Under the pieces are notes generated by a model. It saw nothing but the letters and a program-made list of their open reading frames with translations. It was not told where the DNA came from and did no database searches. Made by a program: the position numbers and the translations under genes. Below are positions 49,526 to 59,340 of a stretch of DNA of 64,000 nt, in pieces. Origin of the DNA: Zeugodacus cucurbitae (taxonomy: Eukaryota > Arthropoda > Insecta > Diptera > Tephritidae); the NCBI RefSeq assembly GCF_028554725.1, contig NC_071670.1, forward strand, positions 19,596,001-19,660,000. The letters run 5' to 3'. Numbering within the stretch: the first letter of the stretch is position 1; each line of letters begins with the position of its first letter.

Positions 49526-49927
49526 TGTAACGGATTTCTAAAATCTGTCGTTTACTCCAAAACTCTACCCTGAGTTCGATCACTGGATTGTCAAATAAAA
49601 GTCACACTTTAATGGCTACATACTAAACTTTATTTCTAATTCCTTATAACGTAACAGTTTATTACTTATTACACTACTTTACAACTCTAACTTATAGCTT
49701 ATTTACACTTTACTTGTCAACTCTCTCCTTAGAATTGTCCTCACTCGACAACTCTCTTATTAGAACTGTGTCTTGCTGTAAGGCCGGCAGCCCTTATATA
49801 GTCGATTGCTAGCATCTTATCGTCACTCGAACATTCTGGCAACTACGAATATCGATGTCTAGATAGATCTGGCAAATTATCGATTTCGATTGTCTATTCT
49901 AGTTTGTTCTGGTGCCATTTTCGTTAC
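49526..49927 (-). mobile_element. Solo long terminal repeat (Gypsy-like)
   Basis: A 402-bp unit begins TGTAACG and ends CGTTACA and is flanked by TTAC on both sides (522-525 and 928-931 of this kilobase), a 4-bp target duplication. On the minus strand it has a TATA box (TATATAAG at 49801-49794) and, about 165 bp further on, AATAAA (plus TTTATT at 49629-49634), the U3-R-U5 order of an LTR. No internal retroviral coding or second LTR is nearby, so it is the product of LTR-LTR recombination. The Gypsy assignment rests on duplication length only. Confidence 0.8.
49794..49801 (-). promoter_or_regulatory. TATA box of the solo LTR
   Basis: CTATATAAGGGCTGCC on the minus strand, within the U3 side of the LTR. 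It could drive minus-strand transcription toward 49526 and beyond. Confidence 0.5.
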
Positions 49928-49931
49928 ATTA

Positions 49932-52775
49932 CATTGTAAGGCGTCAAGAAATGGTGGCAACCACATAATTTATTTTTTTGGGGAATCCCATAATAAATTG
50001 AGTTCTCATTGCGTTGTCTGAATTCGTTCTCTTCTGAGAGAACTCTTTGGCGCATGAACTCATTTACATTTGGAGAGCCGCTCACGTTTGCTTTAGAAGA
50101 ATTTACAGATACGCATTAGGGTGGTAAATATCAACAACTGATTTTTGATATACCGTTTTTACAAGCTTAAATATAAAACTAGACTAGGTTTTTAGAATTT
50201 TTATTTTTATTAACTAACTTTAACTCTTCATAGTAATGTATTAGAATGTATTAAAAAATCGTACTCGTCAGTAATGTTTTTTTGTTATTGGTTTCTTGAA
50301 CCTTCTAACTATTATGTTCACTTTATAATATTAAATTCATCTTATAAATTTCAATTAGTATTTTAAATAGCTGGCAACACTCTTCAAATATAATTTTTAA
50401 TATAAGCTCTTTTAAACTCATTTGGTGTGTGGTTCTTTATCTCGCAACTTGTAAATAAACTAAAAGTAATTTTTTGATCAAGTGAAAACCTTAAATTGTT
50501 TATTTTACTCGTAAACATTTCACCGCAACAATTTGTACATATGTATGCATGATATGTATATAATTTTCGTAAATTACTTTACTTTTTGCAAAACTCGCCT
50601 ATGTACGACCCTAATACGAATATCTGTTAAGAATTGCAACGCGATTGCTGGCTAAAGTGCGGCGTGCTCTGAGTGACCACGCCTCAGCTGTATATGAAAT
50701 GAATTACGTGTCCAGTAGTATATTTTCGCTGTATAAACCGATCGGTTGATTTCGTTTGTGCGGTTTATGTGCATACATATATGTTTGTTGCGAATTGTTC
50801 GAAAATTTTTTAATAGTTTGCTTTGCTTCATTAATAATTGTGATTTTTAGCTGTGCATTATTCGTGAACAGTGCCTTATATAAGAAGACATATAAATAGG
50901 TAAACCACACATATTTGCATAAATTTATACGTGCATACGTATCCCTGTAGTTCGGTACCATCGGAGAAGAGCTAACGATATAACTAATTCCGAATCATTA
51001 GTACCGGTCCCAACCCGATTACATGCAATGTTATTTGACTAACGATTTTTACATTGCAATGTCCTACGAGAGTAATCGAGCGGTGCGACTATGCATTACC
51101 AGTCATTGGTGAAAGAACTTGTTCCAAAATCGTTAGTGAATCACTAGTACAGAATCACTAGCGTTTTCGTTAATTCAAAATGGCTAGTGATTTGACTAAT
51201 TCGAACACGCTAGAGGTTTCATTAATTCAAAATCGCTAACGATTCTACTCGTCCAATAACGCTTGTGGTTCTACGCCTCAGAAAAACTTTTGAAAACAAC
51301 ACTTACAAAAAAATAAAACAAATGTTTACGAAATACAAAGAAATATATATTTATTTAGTTCATGTACAAATCTTTATTTTCAATTTATTTTCTTATTTTC
51401 TACTATTCTTATATTCTATCCCCTCCCTTTTTTGTCCTTAAAAATTATCTTATTCTTATTTACTAATTATTTATTTTCTTTATTAATATTACTTTTTTAT
51501 TATTAGTTATTTTAATTAATTTTTATTTATTATTTAATACACATACATGAGTGTACAAAATGAAAAATATTATTAGATTTTAGTATAATAATGTTGTAAT
51601 AATAAGTTTTCAATTATATTAAGTATATAACCTGATCTATGGGTGATCTGCGGTGATTTTGTTGTTGTTTGTGATGATCCGGTGTTGGCGCCTCCGTCCG
51701 TGGTTGTTTTTGCCTTCTTCTTGTGTTGCGTTCTTATTCTTATTTTATTATTATATTTATTCACTTATTAAATTAATTTTCACTTTTTTGCACAATACTT
51801 TTTCACCATATGTACAAATATTCTGCAATTTTCCGTACGCAAATTACACAACTTCCTCTTAGTCGGAAAAATATGAAATGACGCGTCAAATTTTTGGAAA
51901 AATATAAATGGCACAGCTCATATCAGCCAAGGGCTCACAAAAAAATTAACTCCACTATAATGCTTGCTCATAATTTCTTTCAAATAATTACTAAATGCAG
52001 TAATTGCGAATGATTTCTTTTTGTTGCATTATATTTGTATTGATATACGCTTTCGCATCTTTCGCTCTCCTCTCAAACTGAGTACTGACATGTGTATTTA
52101 TATATTATATATTCCCACTGATAATCATACTCACAAACACTTTCTCAAAACGACAGTTGATTTCTATATACTTTAAATACGTTATTTGTATTTCCTGTGA
52201 CTCAAGTAGAAGCGTAGGCTATATGAGATAAGGCGGTTGGATATTCGAATTCATTATATTAAGTACTACAGCCCGCTCCGGTTTCGCACGGGTTTAAACA
52301 TATGTACATATCAAAAGTTGTAATTTTTTGCACACACATCAACACCCTCCCGTACATATGTATGTATGTACTTTCTCGTTTTTGCGTGGGGTCATTGAAA
52401 AATAAAATAAAATGAAGAAATTCGAACATGAAATTATATTTTTTTGTAATGAGCTAAAACTTGATTACGGTCTCTAGTTTTTGATGTCCGTTGTCTTTCG
52501 TTCTGATTATGAAGGAGTTGAGAACGTGCGAGCTTATATATTTCCAATATTTTGTTCTTCAAGCCGCTGAACACTCGTTACTCGACTATCTGGCGCGCTA
52601 TTGATATGCGTATTCTCTTCCACTTGCAAGAAGATTATCAGTTTCTGATGAACATTCTCAATCACGGCGTAGTTTTAATACTCTCGCCTGGTAACTATTT
52701 TCAGAAAGTTGAGATCTAGACCTTTTCGAGATTTTAAAATGAAAAAATAAAAATAAATAAATAAACAAGTAAGGA
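49932..52775. other. Non-coding, very AT-rich stretch with a minisatellite
   Basis: The interval 51300-51780 is extremely AT-rich. Apart from the 25-bp array listed separately nothing is supported. Frames at 50704-50961 and 51573-51764 are unrecognised. Confidence 0.55.
50965..51280. repeat. Degenerate 25-bp minisatellite (CTAGTGATT...ACTAATTC)
   Basis: About 12 diverged units of 24-27 bp. Clear examples are AATCACTAGCGTTTTCGTTA, AAATGGCTAGTGATTTGACT, AACACGCTAGAGGTTTCATT and AAATCGCTAACGATTCTACT, each followed by AATTC or a variant. An approximate unit is AATCGCTAGTGATTTTACTAATTC, split as AATCGCTAGTGATT and TTACTAATTC. No reading frame is kept through the array. Confidence 0.65.
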
Positions 52776-53965
52776 AGGGCTAAGTTCGGGTGTAACCGAA
52801 CATTTTATACTCCCGCAATTTATCTATTTAACTTTATTTATATTGTATAATATACAATTTAACCCACATATTCGTCATATATATTGTATAAAGTCCATTG
52901 AAAGTTGGAAACCATAATATTAGGTTAGAAGCACCGAGGTCCTCATGTTCGATTAATGGGGCCTTGAAAACCTATGGTCCGATTTCGGCGATTTTTAGAA
53001 TGGGGCTGCCACACTATAAAGGTAGTATTTGTGCAAAGTTCTGCATCGATATCTTCACTAGTGCTTACTTTATATATTGTAAAGTTAACGATTCAGATCG
53101 TCTTCAAAGTTCTGGTATATAGGAAGTAGGCGTGGTTGTGAAGCGATTTGGCCTATTTTCTCAACATATCATTGGGATGTAAGGAAACTATTACAAACCA
53201 AGTTTCATTGAAATCGGTAGAGTAGTTCCTGAGATATGGTTTTTGACCCATAAGTGGGCGATGCCACGCCCATTTCCCATTTTGTAAAAAAATCTGAGTG
53301 CAGCTTCTATCTGACATTTCGTATGTGAAATTTAGTGTTTCTGGCGTTTTTCGTTACTGAGTAAACTCACTTTTAGTAATTTTCAACCTAACCTTTGTAT
53401 GGGAGGTGGGCGTGGTTATTATCTGATTTCAACTAATTTCATGGTGTGCGGTGGGGTACGTAAGAGAACTGACTGCAGAAAGTTTGGTTTATATGGCTTT
53501 ATTGGTTTGTGATATATATACAAATAACCGATTTGGGGGCGGAGCCACGCCCACTTTCCCAAAATAATTACATCCAAATATGCCCTTCCTAGTGCGATCC
53601 TCTGTTCCAAATTTTATAACTATATTTATGGCTTAGTTATGACACTTTTTGCGTTTTCGGTTTTCGCCATTTTGTGGGCGTCGCAGTGATCCGATTTTCG
53701 GAAGCAACCCTCTCACGGTCCCAAGGAACGTGTGTTCCAAGTTTCATCAAGATATCTCAATTTTTACTCAAGTTATCCGTTGCACGGACGGACAGACGGA
53801 CAGACAGACATTCGGATTTTGACTCGTCTCGTCACTCTGATCATTTTGATATATATAATCCTATCTAACTCGTTTAGTTTTATGACTTACAAACAACCGT
53901 TATGTGAACAAAACTATAATACTCTCTTAGCAACTTTTGTTGCGAGAGTATAAAAATATAGCCTA
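52776..53965 (-). mobile_element. DINE-1-like repeat F (complete, best hairpin)
   Basis: The left end has ACAAGTAAGGAAGGGCTAA, then the perfect-stem hairpin GTTCGGGTGTAACCGAAC (52793-52810) and TTTTATACTCCCGCAA. The body has CCACGCCCACTTTCCC and GACGGACAGACGGACAGAC near 53790. The right end is AGCAACTTTTGTTGCGAGAGTATAAAA, given as AGCAACTTTTGTTGC and GAGAGTATAAAA, the inverted partner of the left repeat. It is the reference copy for the family in this window. Confidence 0.82.
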
Positions 53966-54085
53966 AGTTACTCAGATTGAATGTAGCTTTCCTATGGTGA
54001 AAGTTTTGAAATCGGCGCAGTAGTTTTTGAGTTTATTCATTACAAACATACATACATACAAATCTTTCCTCTATAAAAAATATCC
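53966..54085 (-). mobile_element. Fragment resembling an insect Helitron 5' end
   Basis: GTAGCTTTCCTATGGTGAAA, GAAATCGGCGCAGTAGTTTT and GAGTTTATTCATTACAAACA are phrases I know, in reverse complement, from Helitron-type 5' ends in insects. The expected final TATAGA is missing. It abuts repeat F. Confidence 0.35.
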
Positions 54086-54404
54086 CTGGTCGACCCAAAA
54101 CTAGGGGTGTTCGAATTTTTCCCGTAGAACTCGTTTGTGCAGTGGTGGCCTTCGGTCGCGCTTTAAAATAATAACCCTGGTCGAGCCAACACAAGTGTTA
54201 GCGAAATAAGGGGTTATCCTCGATATGATTTTTAAAAATTGATTTTGTTAAATAAAAGAAGAGGTATTTTGGCAAAAAGATCAATGTTTAGGCACTAGGT
54301 CTCACTTATAGTGGAATGGGAACAAGTAGAAGCACCATTATTCGCACAAGTAGAAGCACAATTACCTGCTTCTCAGCTGAACTGAGCAGATCCTTCTGCC
54401 ACAA
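54086..54404. other. Short non-coding stretch
   Basis: Two similar phrases, CCCTGGTCGACCCAAAAC (54085) and CCCTGGTCGAGCCAACAC (54175), form a direct repeat about 90 bp apart. Nothing else is seen. Confidence 0.5.
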
Positions 54405-54605
54405 AGTAAATCACAAGAGATCAAGGAAACTCTTCGCCCTCATCAAGGTAAATTTTTCCATAGTCATAGGAGTTTTAATTGACCATTGTCCCATCGGGAC
54501 TCACGCGGTCAAACTAAAAATGTGATCGGATGCTAGCTGCAAAAGCTACTTGTAACAGGATGAGGTCGAATATCCCCAACATTTTCTTTTGGAATGCCCT
54601 TAATA
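54405..54605 (+). pseudogene. RNase H-domain C-terminal scrap of a non-LTR retrotransposon
   Basis: One frame reads KRSRKLFALIKVNFSIVIG, then VLIDHCPIGTHAVKLKM and a stop. It continues with SDASCKSYL, another stop, and QDEVEYPQHFLLECP. The LTGHC-like segment followed by a Cys-x2-Cys-like and His...Cys finger is the usual C terminus of the RNase H region in I/LOA/R1/Jockey-type elements. Stops at 54523 and 54550 and the loss of all upstream domains show it is a fossil. The clade cannot be set from so little. Confidence 0.55.
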
Positions 54606-55000
54606 TATTTATGTAGAAGGAAATAACCTCTGCAAATTTGTGGTAGCTTATAGGCGCTTCATCTATTTTTAAAGTTAATCCTTAAAAGAATGAGGTCAGC
54701 CCCGAATATGGAGACTTCCTACCATTTCGTTACGTCACTGTCAACTGAGTATCAACTTCTGAAAACTGCGGTATATTTTAAATAATCGTTAGCATTTATG
54801 GAGCCTACTGTGAGTAAACCAAACTGGGAACCATATAATAGTCTAAGCGTGTTTATTTTTTTTAGGGAACAGCTTTGGAACCTAACCTAACCTATTTAAT
54901 TATATTGCAAAGTTTTTAATTCATTAAACAAAAACTATATAAAATCGAAAATTTGTATAATAGGAATAAACCTTAGTTGGAATATCTATTTTACCTCCAA
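54606..55000. other. Upstream flank of the kelch pseudogene
   Basis: AT-rich with no coding frame. No TATA or initiator element could be placed with confidence before the ATG at 55001. Confidence 0.45.
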
Positions 55001-55302
55001 ATGGCCAGTGCTTATCCTACAACGGAAGTTGTGCGTCAGGGCAAACGTTTCTTGGATATAGTGTGGGAAAATTGTCATGAATTCTTTGATAAAGCAAAAC
55101 ATACAGATGTGACGTTTATGTGAAATTATCCAAAGCGGTGAGTGTAACTGTAATTCCTCGAACATCAATTTGTTATTATTTTGTTTTTTATACTTTTGTG
55201 CAGAGTTACAGCTCATCGAGTCATCTTAGCCACTGCCAGCGTTTATTTCGACCAACTATTTCAAACGTCAAAGGGTTCGGTGTCAGCTTTTTATATTGAA
55301 AA

Positions 55303-56833
55303 CTAGCAGACCCGGCCACACGTTTTTGTGGCTAAGATACTATATACATTAAATTAGTAAATTTTTCAATGCAAAGAAAAAATTCTTACGCATAAAGACG
55401 AAAACGTTATAGCCGATAAATTTTAAAATGATTGGTACACATTATTGTAGATCTGTGTTAAGCGTAAATCATCATAATTTGTAAAATTTTGATTTTTTAA
55501 TCGTATATTGGAGAAAGTAACAAATGACCAAATTTCATAGTTGGCTTTATCTTGGCTTTGGTGACGATATTGATTACCTTCTTCACAGCAAATCTTGTTC
55601 TTTTGCAAAGTTTGATGTTGATTTATGATTTATCTAAATTGTCGCATTAAGATCAAAGAGATCCTTGTTTTTTTACCACCAATATAGGTCATTCAATCAG
55701 CCGTTTATGTTTATTATATTATGGTTTCATGTCAGGAAAAACACGATGTATAAGCTCCTCTTTCGAGGCCATGAAAAATGTTATTAATCCATCGAGGTGT
55801 CAACTGCGTCGCTACCATTTTCAAAAAAAAAAAAAAAAACACTCGTATGTTATTTGTTAATTGGCGATTCTTTATGTGTCGCCACAAATTAGATGATTTT
55901 AGGAATGTGATTAGTTCGTCAGCAACAGTTGATCCAGGAATAGTCTGGCGAAAATCACCTGCCAACAGAATCATGGCTTCACCAAAAATATTTTCGTTGT
56001 CGCGTAAATCTTTTAAAGTCCTGTGCAGTACCTCCAGCGACTTGAATATCTGGAAAATCTTCTTCATAGCTCTTTTTTTTGGCGATTTTGCAGACTGGTG
56101 TTTCGTTGATTTGCAATTTATGAGTAATTTTAAGGCCGAATTGCCGTTTGTCTGTCTACTAACAGGTGCCAAGTTGCACCTATTCTCATTATAACTGGGC
56201 GTTGAAAGAGAGTGAAATCGGTTCAGGAATTACCTCAACCCTCATGTACTACATATGCTGATTTTCGTTATTCTATTGGACTTTATTTCAAATTGTGTGT
56301 AATAAAATTACATCAATAAATTGCGAGAGTATAAAATATTCGGTTGCCTTTCCCTGCTGTTACAAATTGTTTTGGGCTATCGACACAACCTTATACAATT
56401 TAACAATGATAAAAATATTTTAACAAAGCAACAATGACAACTTTCAAAATATTAATTTTTTGTTTTTTTTTTTTTATAATTTTGTTGTCAATTCAAATGA
56501 AATCATCTTCTTGTTATATTCCTCACAATTTTTCGATACATACTTACTTTCTAATCCTTCCCTGGACTTCCATAAATATTTCAAAACTAAAATTAGCCAG
56601 ATCGGTTTGGCCCTTCTTGACTTTTTTCGAGACTAACGACACAAATTGTTTGTATGGGTGATTAGAAAATTGTGGATTTAAGACTTTTTGGGGCAATTTT
56701 TCTAATTTTTCTCCGTAAGAACCATCTCGGTACCTCTAAAAACATTCTAAACAAAGAATTTGCGAAATCGGTTCAGTGGTTCTCGAGTTATGCGCTTAGC
56801 AACACATTTTGCGATTCATTTTTATATTATAGA
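55303..56833 (-). mobile_element. Helitron copy 1, inserted in the kelch BTB exon
   Basis: On the minus strand it starts TCTATAATATAAAAATGAAT (from 56833) and ends ...GGGTCTGCTAG (55303), with the CCACAAAAACGTGTGG hairpin (about 55316-55331) just before the end. These are canonical Helitron termini (TC..., hairpin, CTAG). Host bases are A before and T after, with no duplication, as Helitron insertion predicts. Removing it rejoins a Glu-Asn-Ile codon run in the BTB exon exactly in frame. Inside, from 5' to 3', are UTR-like DNA, a piece of DINE-1-like end (TTGCGAGAGTATAAAATATT near 56321) and a helicase fragment. It is 1531 bp long. Confidence 0.9.
55732..56172 (-). pseudogene. Helitron PIF1-type helicase fragment (copy 1)
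   Basis: The minus frame reads KSLEVLHRTLKDLRDNENIF, MILLAGDFRQTIPGSTVADE, LKSSNLWRHIKNRQLTNNIR. The LLAGDFRQT motif belongs to PIF1-family helicases, and the wording is that of the Helitron Rep/helicase protein after the Walker B region. The N terminus, the HUH nuclease and the Walker A box are missing. A homopolymer of 16 A on the plus strand (55827-55842) disrupts the frame after NNIRV. Further decayed helicase continues toward 55423 (FVTFSNIRL). Confidence 0.85.
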
Positions 56834-58587
56834 TATTCCACCGGATGAATTTGAGTTACTTATAGCTTACTGTTACACCGGCAAACTTAACCCTAGAATG
56901 CCTAACGCCAATAGTCTTTTAAATGGAGCCGCGATTTTGAAGCTCGACGGCGCTGCCGCTATTTGCACTGCTTACCTGCACGGGTCGACAGAAGGAACGT
57001 GGCCACGGAGCAATCTGGGTTCACCATTTGATGGCAACTTTCCAATAGCAAGTTGTACTACAAATAAATCTATATTGGCAGTGCGACGATGTAGCGAAAA
57101 AAGGTAAATCTTTTCAAAATTGAGAATTTAGCCAAAGATGCCAAATAGATACATATTACCTCCGAACGATACACCGCCAGACCGAGATTCGTTAAAGTAA
57201 ATTTCGATATTCATATAGAATACTAAGCTGACTACGACTCCGGTAACGGAAATCTGACTTTAAAGATGGCCGGTAAGCTCCTGAATAGAACTGTATCCCA
57301 TAGACTATTATCTCCAAACAAAAAAGGGCTATTAATCAAATAGTTTGAATAAATTCATGTACATATTTTTTTAATGTTAGGTCCGACTTTAACTTCACAT
57401 TTATTTCACAGGACACTGAGAGTTTTATTTACCGTTGTGACGAGATGGAGAAGGTATGGATACAGTGTGGTGTATTAAAATTTCCTAAACGATCCCCAAG
57501 TCTGGTGTACTCAGATAAACACCTAATATCTCTAGGCGGGTTTTCGGATGATGAAACGCCTTCAAATGGTGTATTCGCTTACAGTTTGCAGACTGAAGAA
57601 TGGAAAACTCTGAAGCCGATGAGTGTTCCACGAGTTGATCTTTGTGTTGTGATAGTCAACAAATTCATTTACGTACTAGGTGAGAGTGGCTCAAATCCAT
57701 GTGTTGCGCTCAAAACTGCAGAGAAGTAAGTGATTTCCAATATTATGTGTACTTTATAAGAAATATGCGTTGCAATAGATTTAATCATTGCACTCGACAA
57801 TGGATTTCACTACCCGATATGTTTATGGCTCGAAGTCAAGCCACCGCCGTGGCTCTTGACGACCAAATTTATATAATGGGTGGTCTGGCAAGCAATGGAA
57901 GGCCATTAAAGTCGGTTGAATGCTTTAACACCATAACTGGGAAGTGGGATAGATGCGGAGACATGATTCAACCACGTTTTGATTTCGGCGTAAGTGTAGT
58001 ATGACGTACATACATATGTATGCAAATGTGGCAGACACTAATGCTACGTATCTTTCTTTGCAGGCAGCCTTTTTTAAAGGTCTATTATATGTAATAGGTT
58101 CAGGGAATACAATGCACTCAATGCACTCACTAAGTTGCAGCGTCGAGTGTTACAATCCAAAAACGAATACGTGGTCGCAGGTGCATTTTCAAAATTTTAT
58201 CAAAAAAAGAGAAATAACTACATATATACTATGTAGGCGGCATCAATCAATGTACCACGATATGGAATCTGTGGCATAACTCTAACTGACCGTTTAATGG
58301 CCATCGGCGGGACAACCTTAACTGATTTCAAAGGCATTATCGAAGTATACAAACCGACAAAAAATAGTTGGCTTCAAGGGAAGCCCTTGCCGATGGGGGG
58401 TAACTATAGGTGTTTTGTAGTGCCATCTAAAGAGCTTACTGAAATTCAGAGTAAACCCAATGAAATAGTCATTGCACCGAAAAGACTTTTACATACGAGT
58501 TTACTCCTTTTAATGCGTATGTACTTCTTTATCAGATGGTTGCTGTGTTTGGGAAAATGTATTATATTATGGACGATAAGAAATTAA

Positions 58588-58721
58588 TTGCCAATTGATA
58601 TGTAATATCCAAATGTAGTGTTTTGGTAAATAATTTTAAATAAACTGAGGAAATTAAACATATGAATTTTAATGGTTTCCTTATATGTTATAAGTATTTC
58701 TAGACATACAATATGGACGAC
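58588..58721. other. 3' flank of the kelch pseudogene
   Basis: Short AT-rich spacer. AATAAA-like TAAATAAAC near 58636 could have served as its poly(A) region. Confidence 0.35.
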
Positions 58722-59058
58722 TGTAGTACTAGATTTCAGCAAAAGAAAATTAATCAAGATACTTGGCTGTCCCCTGATCGATAAACCCAGAAGGGTCATG
58801 AATGCCCGACGATTGCAATCTCAATGTACTCTGCCCAATTCATAAAAAGAGAGACCCCACAATATCGCCTATAAGGTTCTATCGAATGTACTGTGTGAAA
58901 GACTAAAGCTCATTCAGTGTGGCTTTAGACTTTAAAAGAAAAGGACCGGGCTCTAGGCCGCTATGTCTTTATTTCGTATCCCCGCAAAACTAATACGACT
59001 GTGTAAACTGATATTGAGCAACACCAAAAGTTCCGTCAGGATCGGGAAGGACTATCAA
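58722..59058 (+). mobile_element. RTE-type retrotransposon, copy 5 (patchwork scrap)
   Basis: Pieces in the right order are CSTRFQQKKINQDTWLSPDR (endonuclease), CTLPNS and the TACTGTGTGAAAGACTAAAGC stretch, IQCGF, and FRIPAKLIRLCKLILSNTKS followed by VRIGKD (RT fingers). Between them, segments of hundreds of bases present in copy 3 are deleted. No catalytic residues of RT remain. Confidence 0.75.
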
Positions 59059-59074
59059 TGTATGTATGTATCCC

Positions 59075-59340
59075 TCAGACGGTCCACATTAAAGCTTCAA
59101 CAATTGACTTTTTTATCTTGGGAAACCAATAGACCAAGTCCAAGTAGGGGCCAAGTAATATAATTCGACCAATTTGACCTCGGCGACGGCGACTCTTTGA
59201 GCTAGTGTGGAAGATCGCTCTTTTCGATTTAGCGACATTATTTCTATTCCCGCTAGTAAAATCGCCAGTTGATTTTCCAAATGATATCCAGCGCGAAACT
59301 GTTGGGGTAAGCGTCCCAACACTTCCTCCAAACACATTCC
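59075..59340 (-). other. Unidentified open reading frame pair, minus strand
   Basis: Two minus frames are open together. One reads MCLEEVLGRLPQQFRAGY, then NQLAILLAGIEIMSLNRKE and RSSTLAQRVAVAEVKLVEL, with regular hydrophobic spacing suggesting helices. The other reads SRWISFGKSTGDFTSGNRNN. The first looks more protein-like and can be read back through LAKITFTSHQTANSG to a stop near 59395. I do not recognise it; a retroelement gag fragment is one possibility, chance another. Confidence 0.2.

Larger units (their letters stand above)
55001..58587 (+). pseudogene. BTB-kelch protein gene, inactivated and split by a Helitron
   Basis: Exons as read: 55001-55137; 55204-55302 continuing at 56834-57103 across a Helitron; 57412-57725; 57779-57989; 58064-58180; 58237-58587. 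The first two give a BTB domain (KHTDVTFM, TAHRVILATASVYFDQLF, IPPDEFELLIAYCYTGKL). The rest give six kelch blades with signature pieces LISLGGFSD, IYIMGGLASNG, YVIGSGN and LMAIGG. Relatives act as Cullin-3 ubiquitin ligase adaptors or actin-binding proteins. The roughly 100-residue BACK domain expected between BTB and kelch is absent. Lesions are TGA at 55121 inside BTB, the 1.5-kb insertion, and an exon 2/exon 3 junction out of frame by one base beside a run of seven A (57097). Introns of 53-74 bp keep GT-AG ends. It is probably a decayed duplicate of a kelch-like gene. Confidence 0.88.

Noticed and set aside
49526..49927. Full LTR retrotransposon
   Set aside because: No second LTR, primer-binding site or gag-pol sequence was seen on either side.
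55121..55123. TGA in the kelch BTB exon as programmed readthrough
   Set aside because: Readthrough is known for Drosophila kelch, but between the BTB and kelch parts, not inside BTB; two other lesions here favour simple pseudogenisation.
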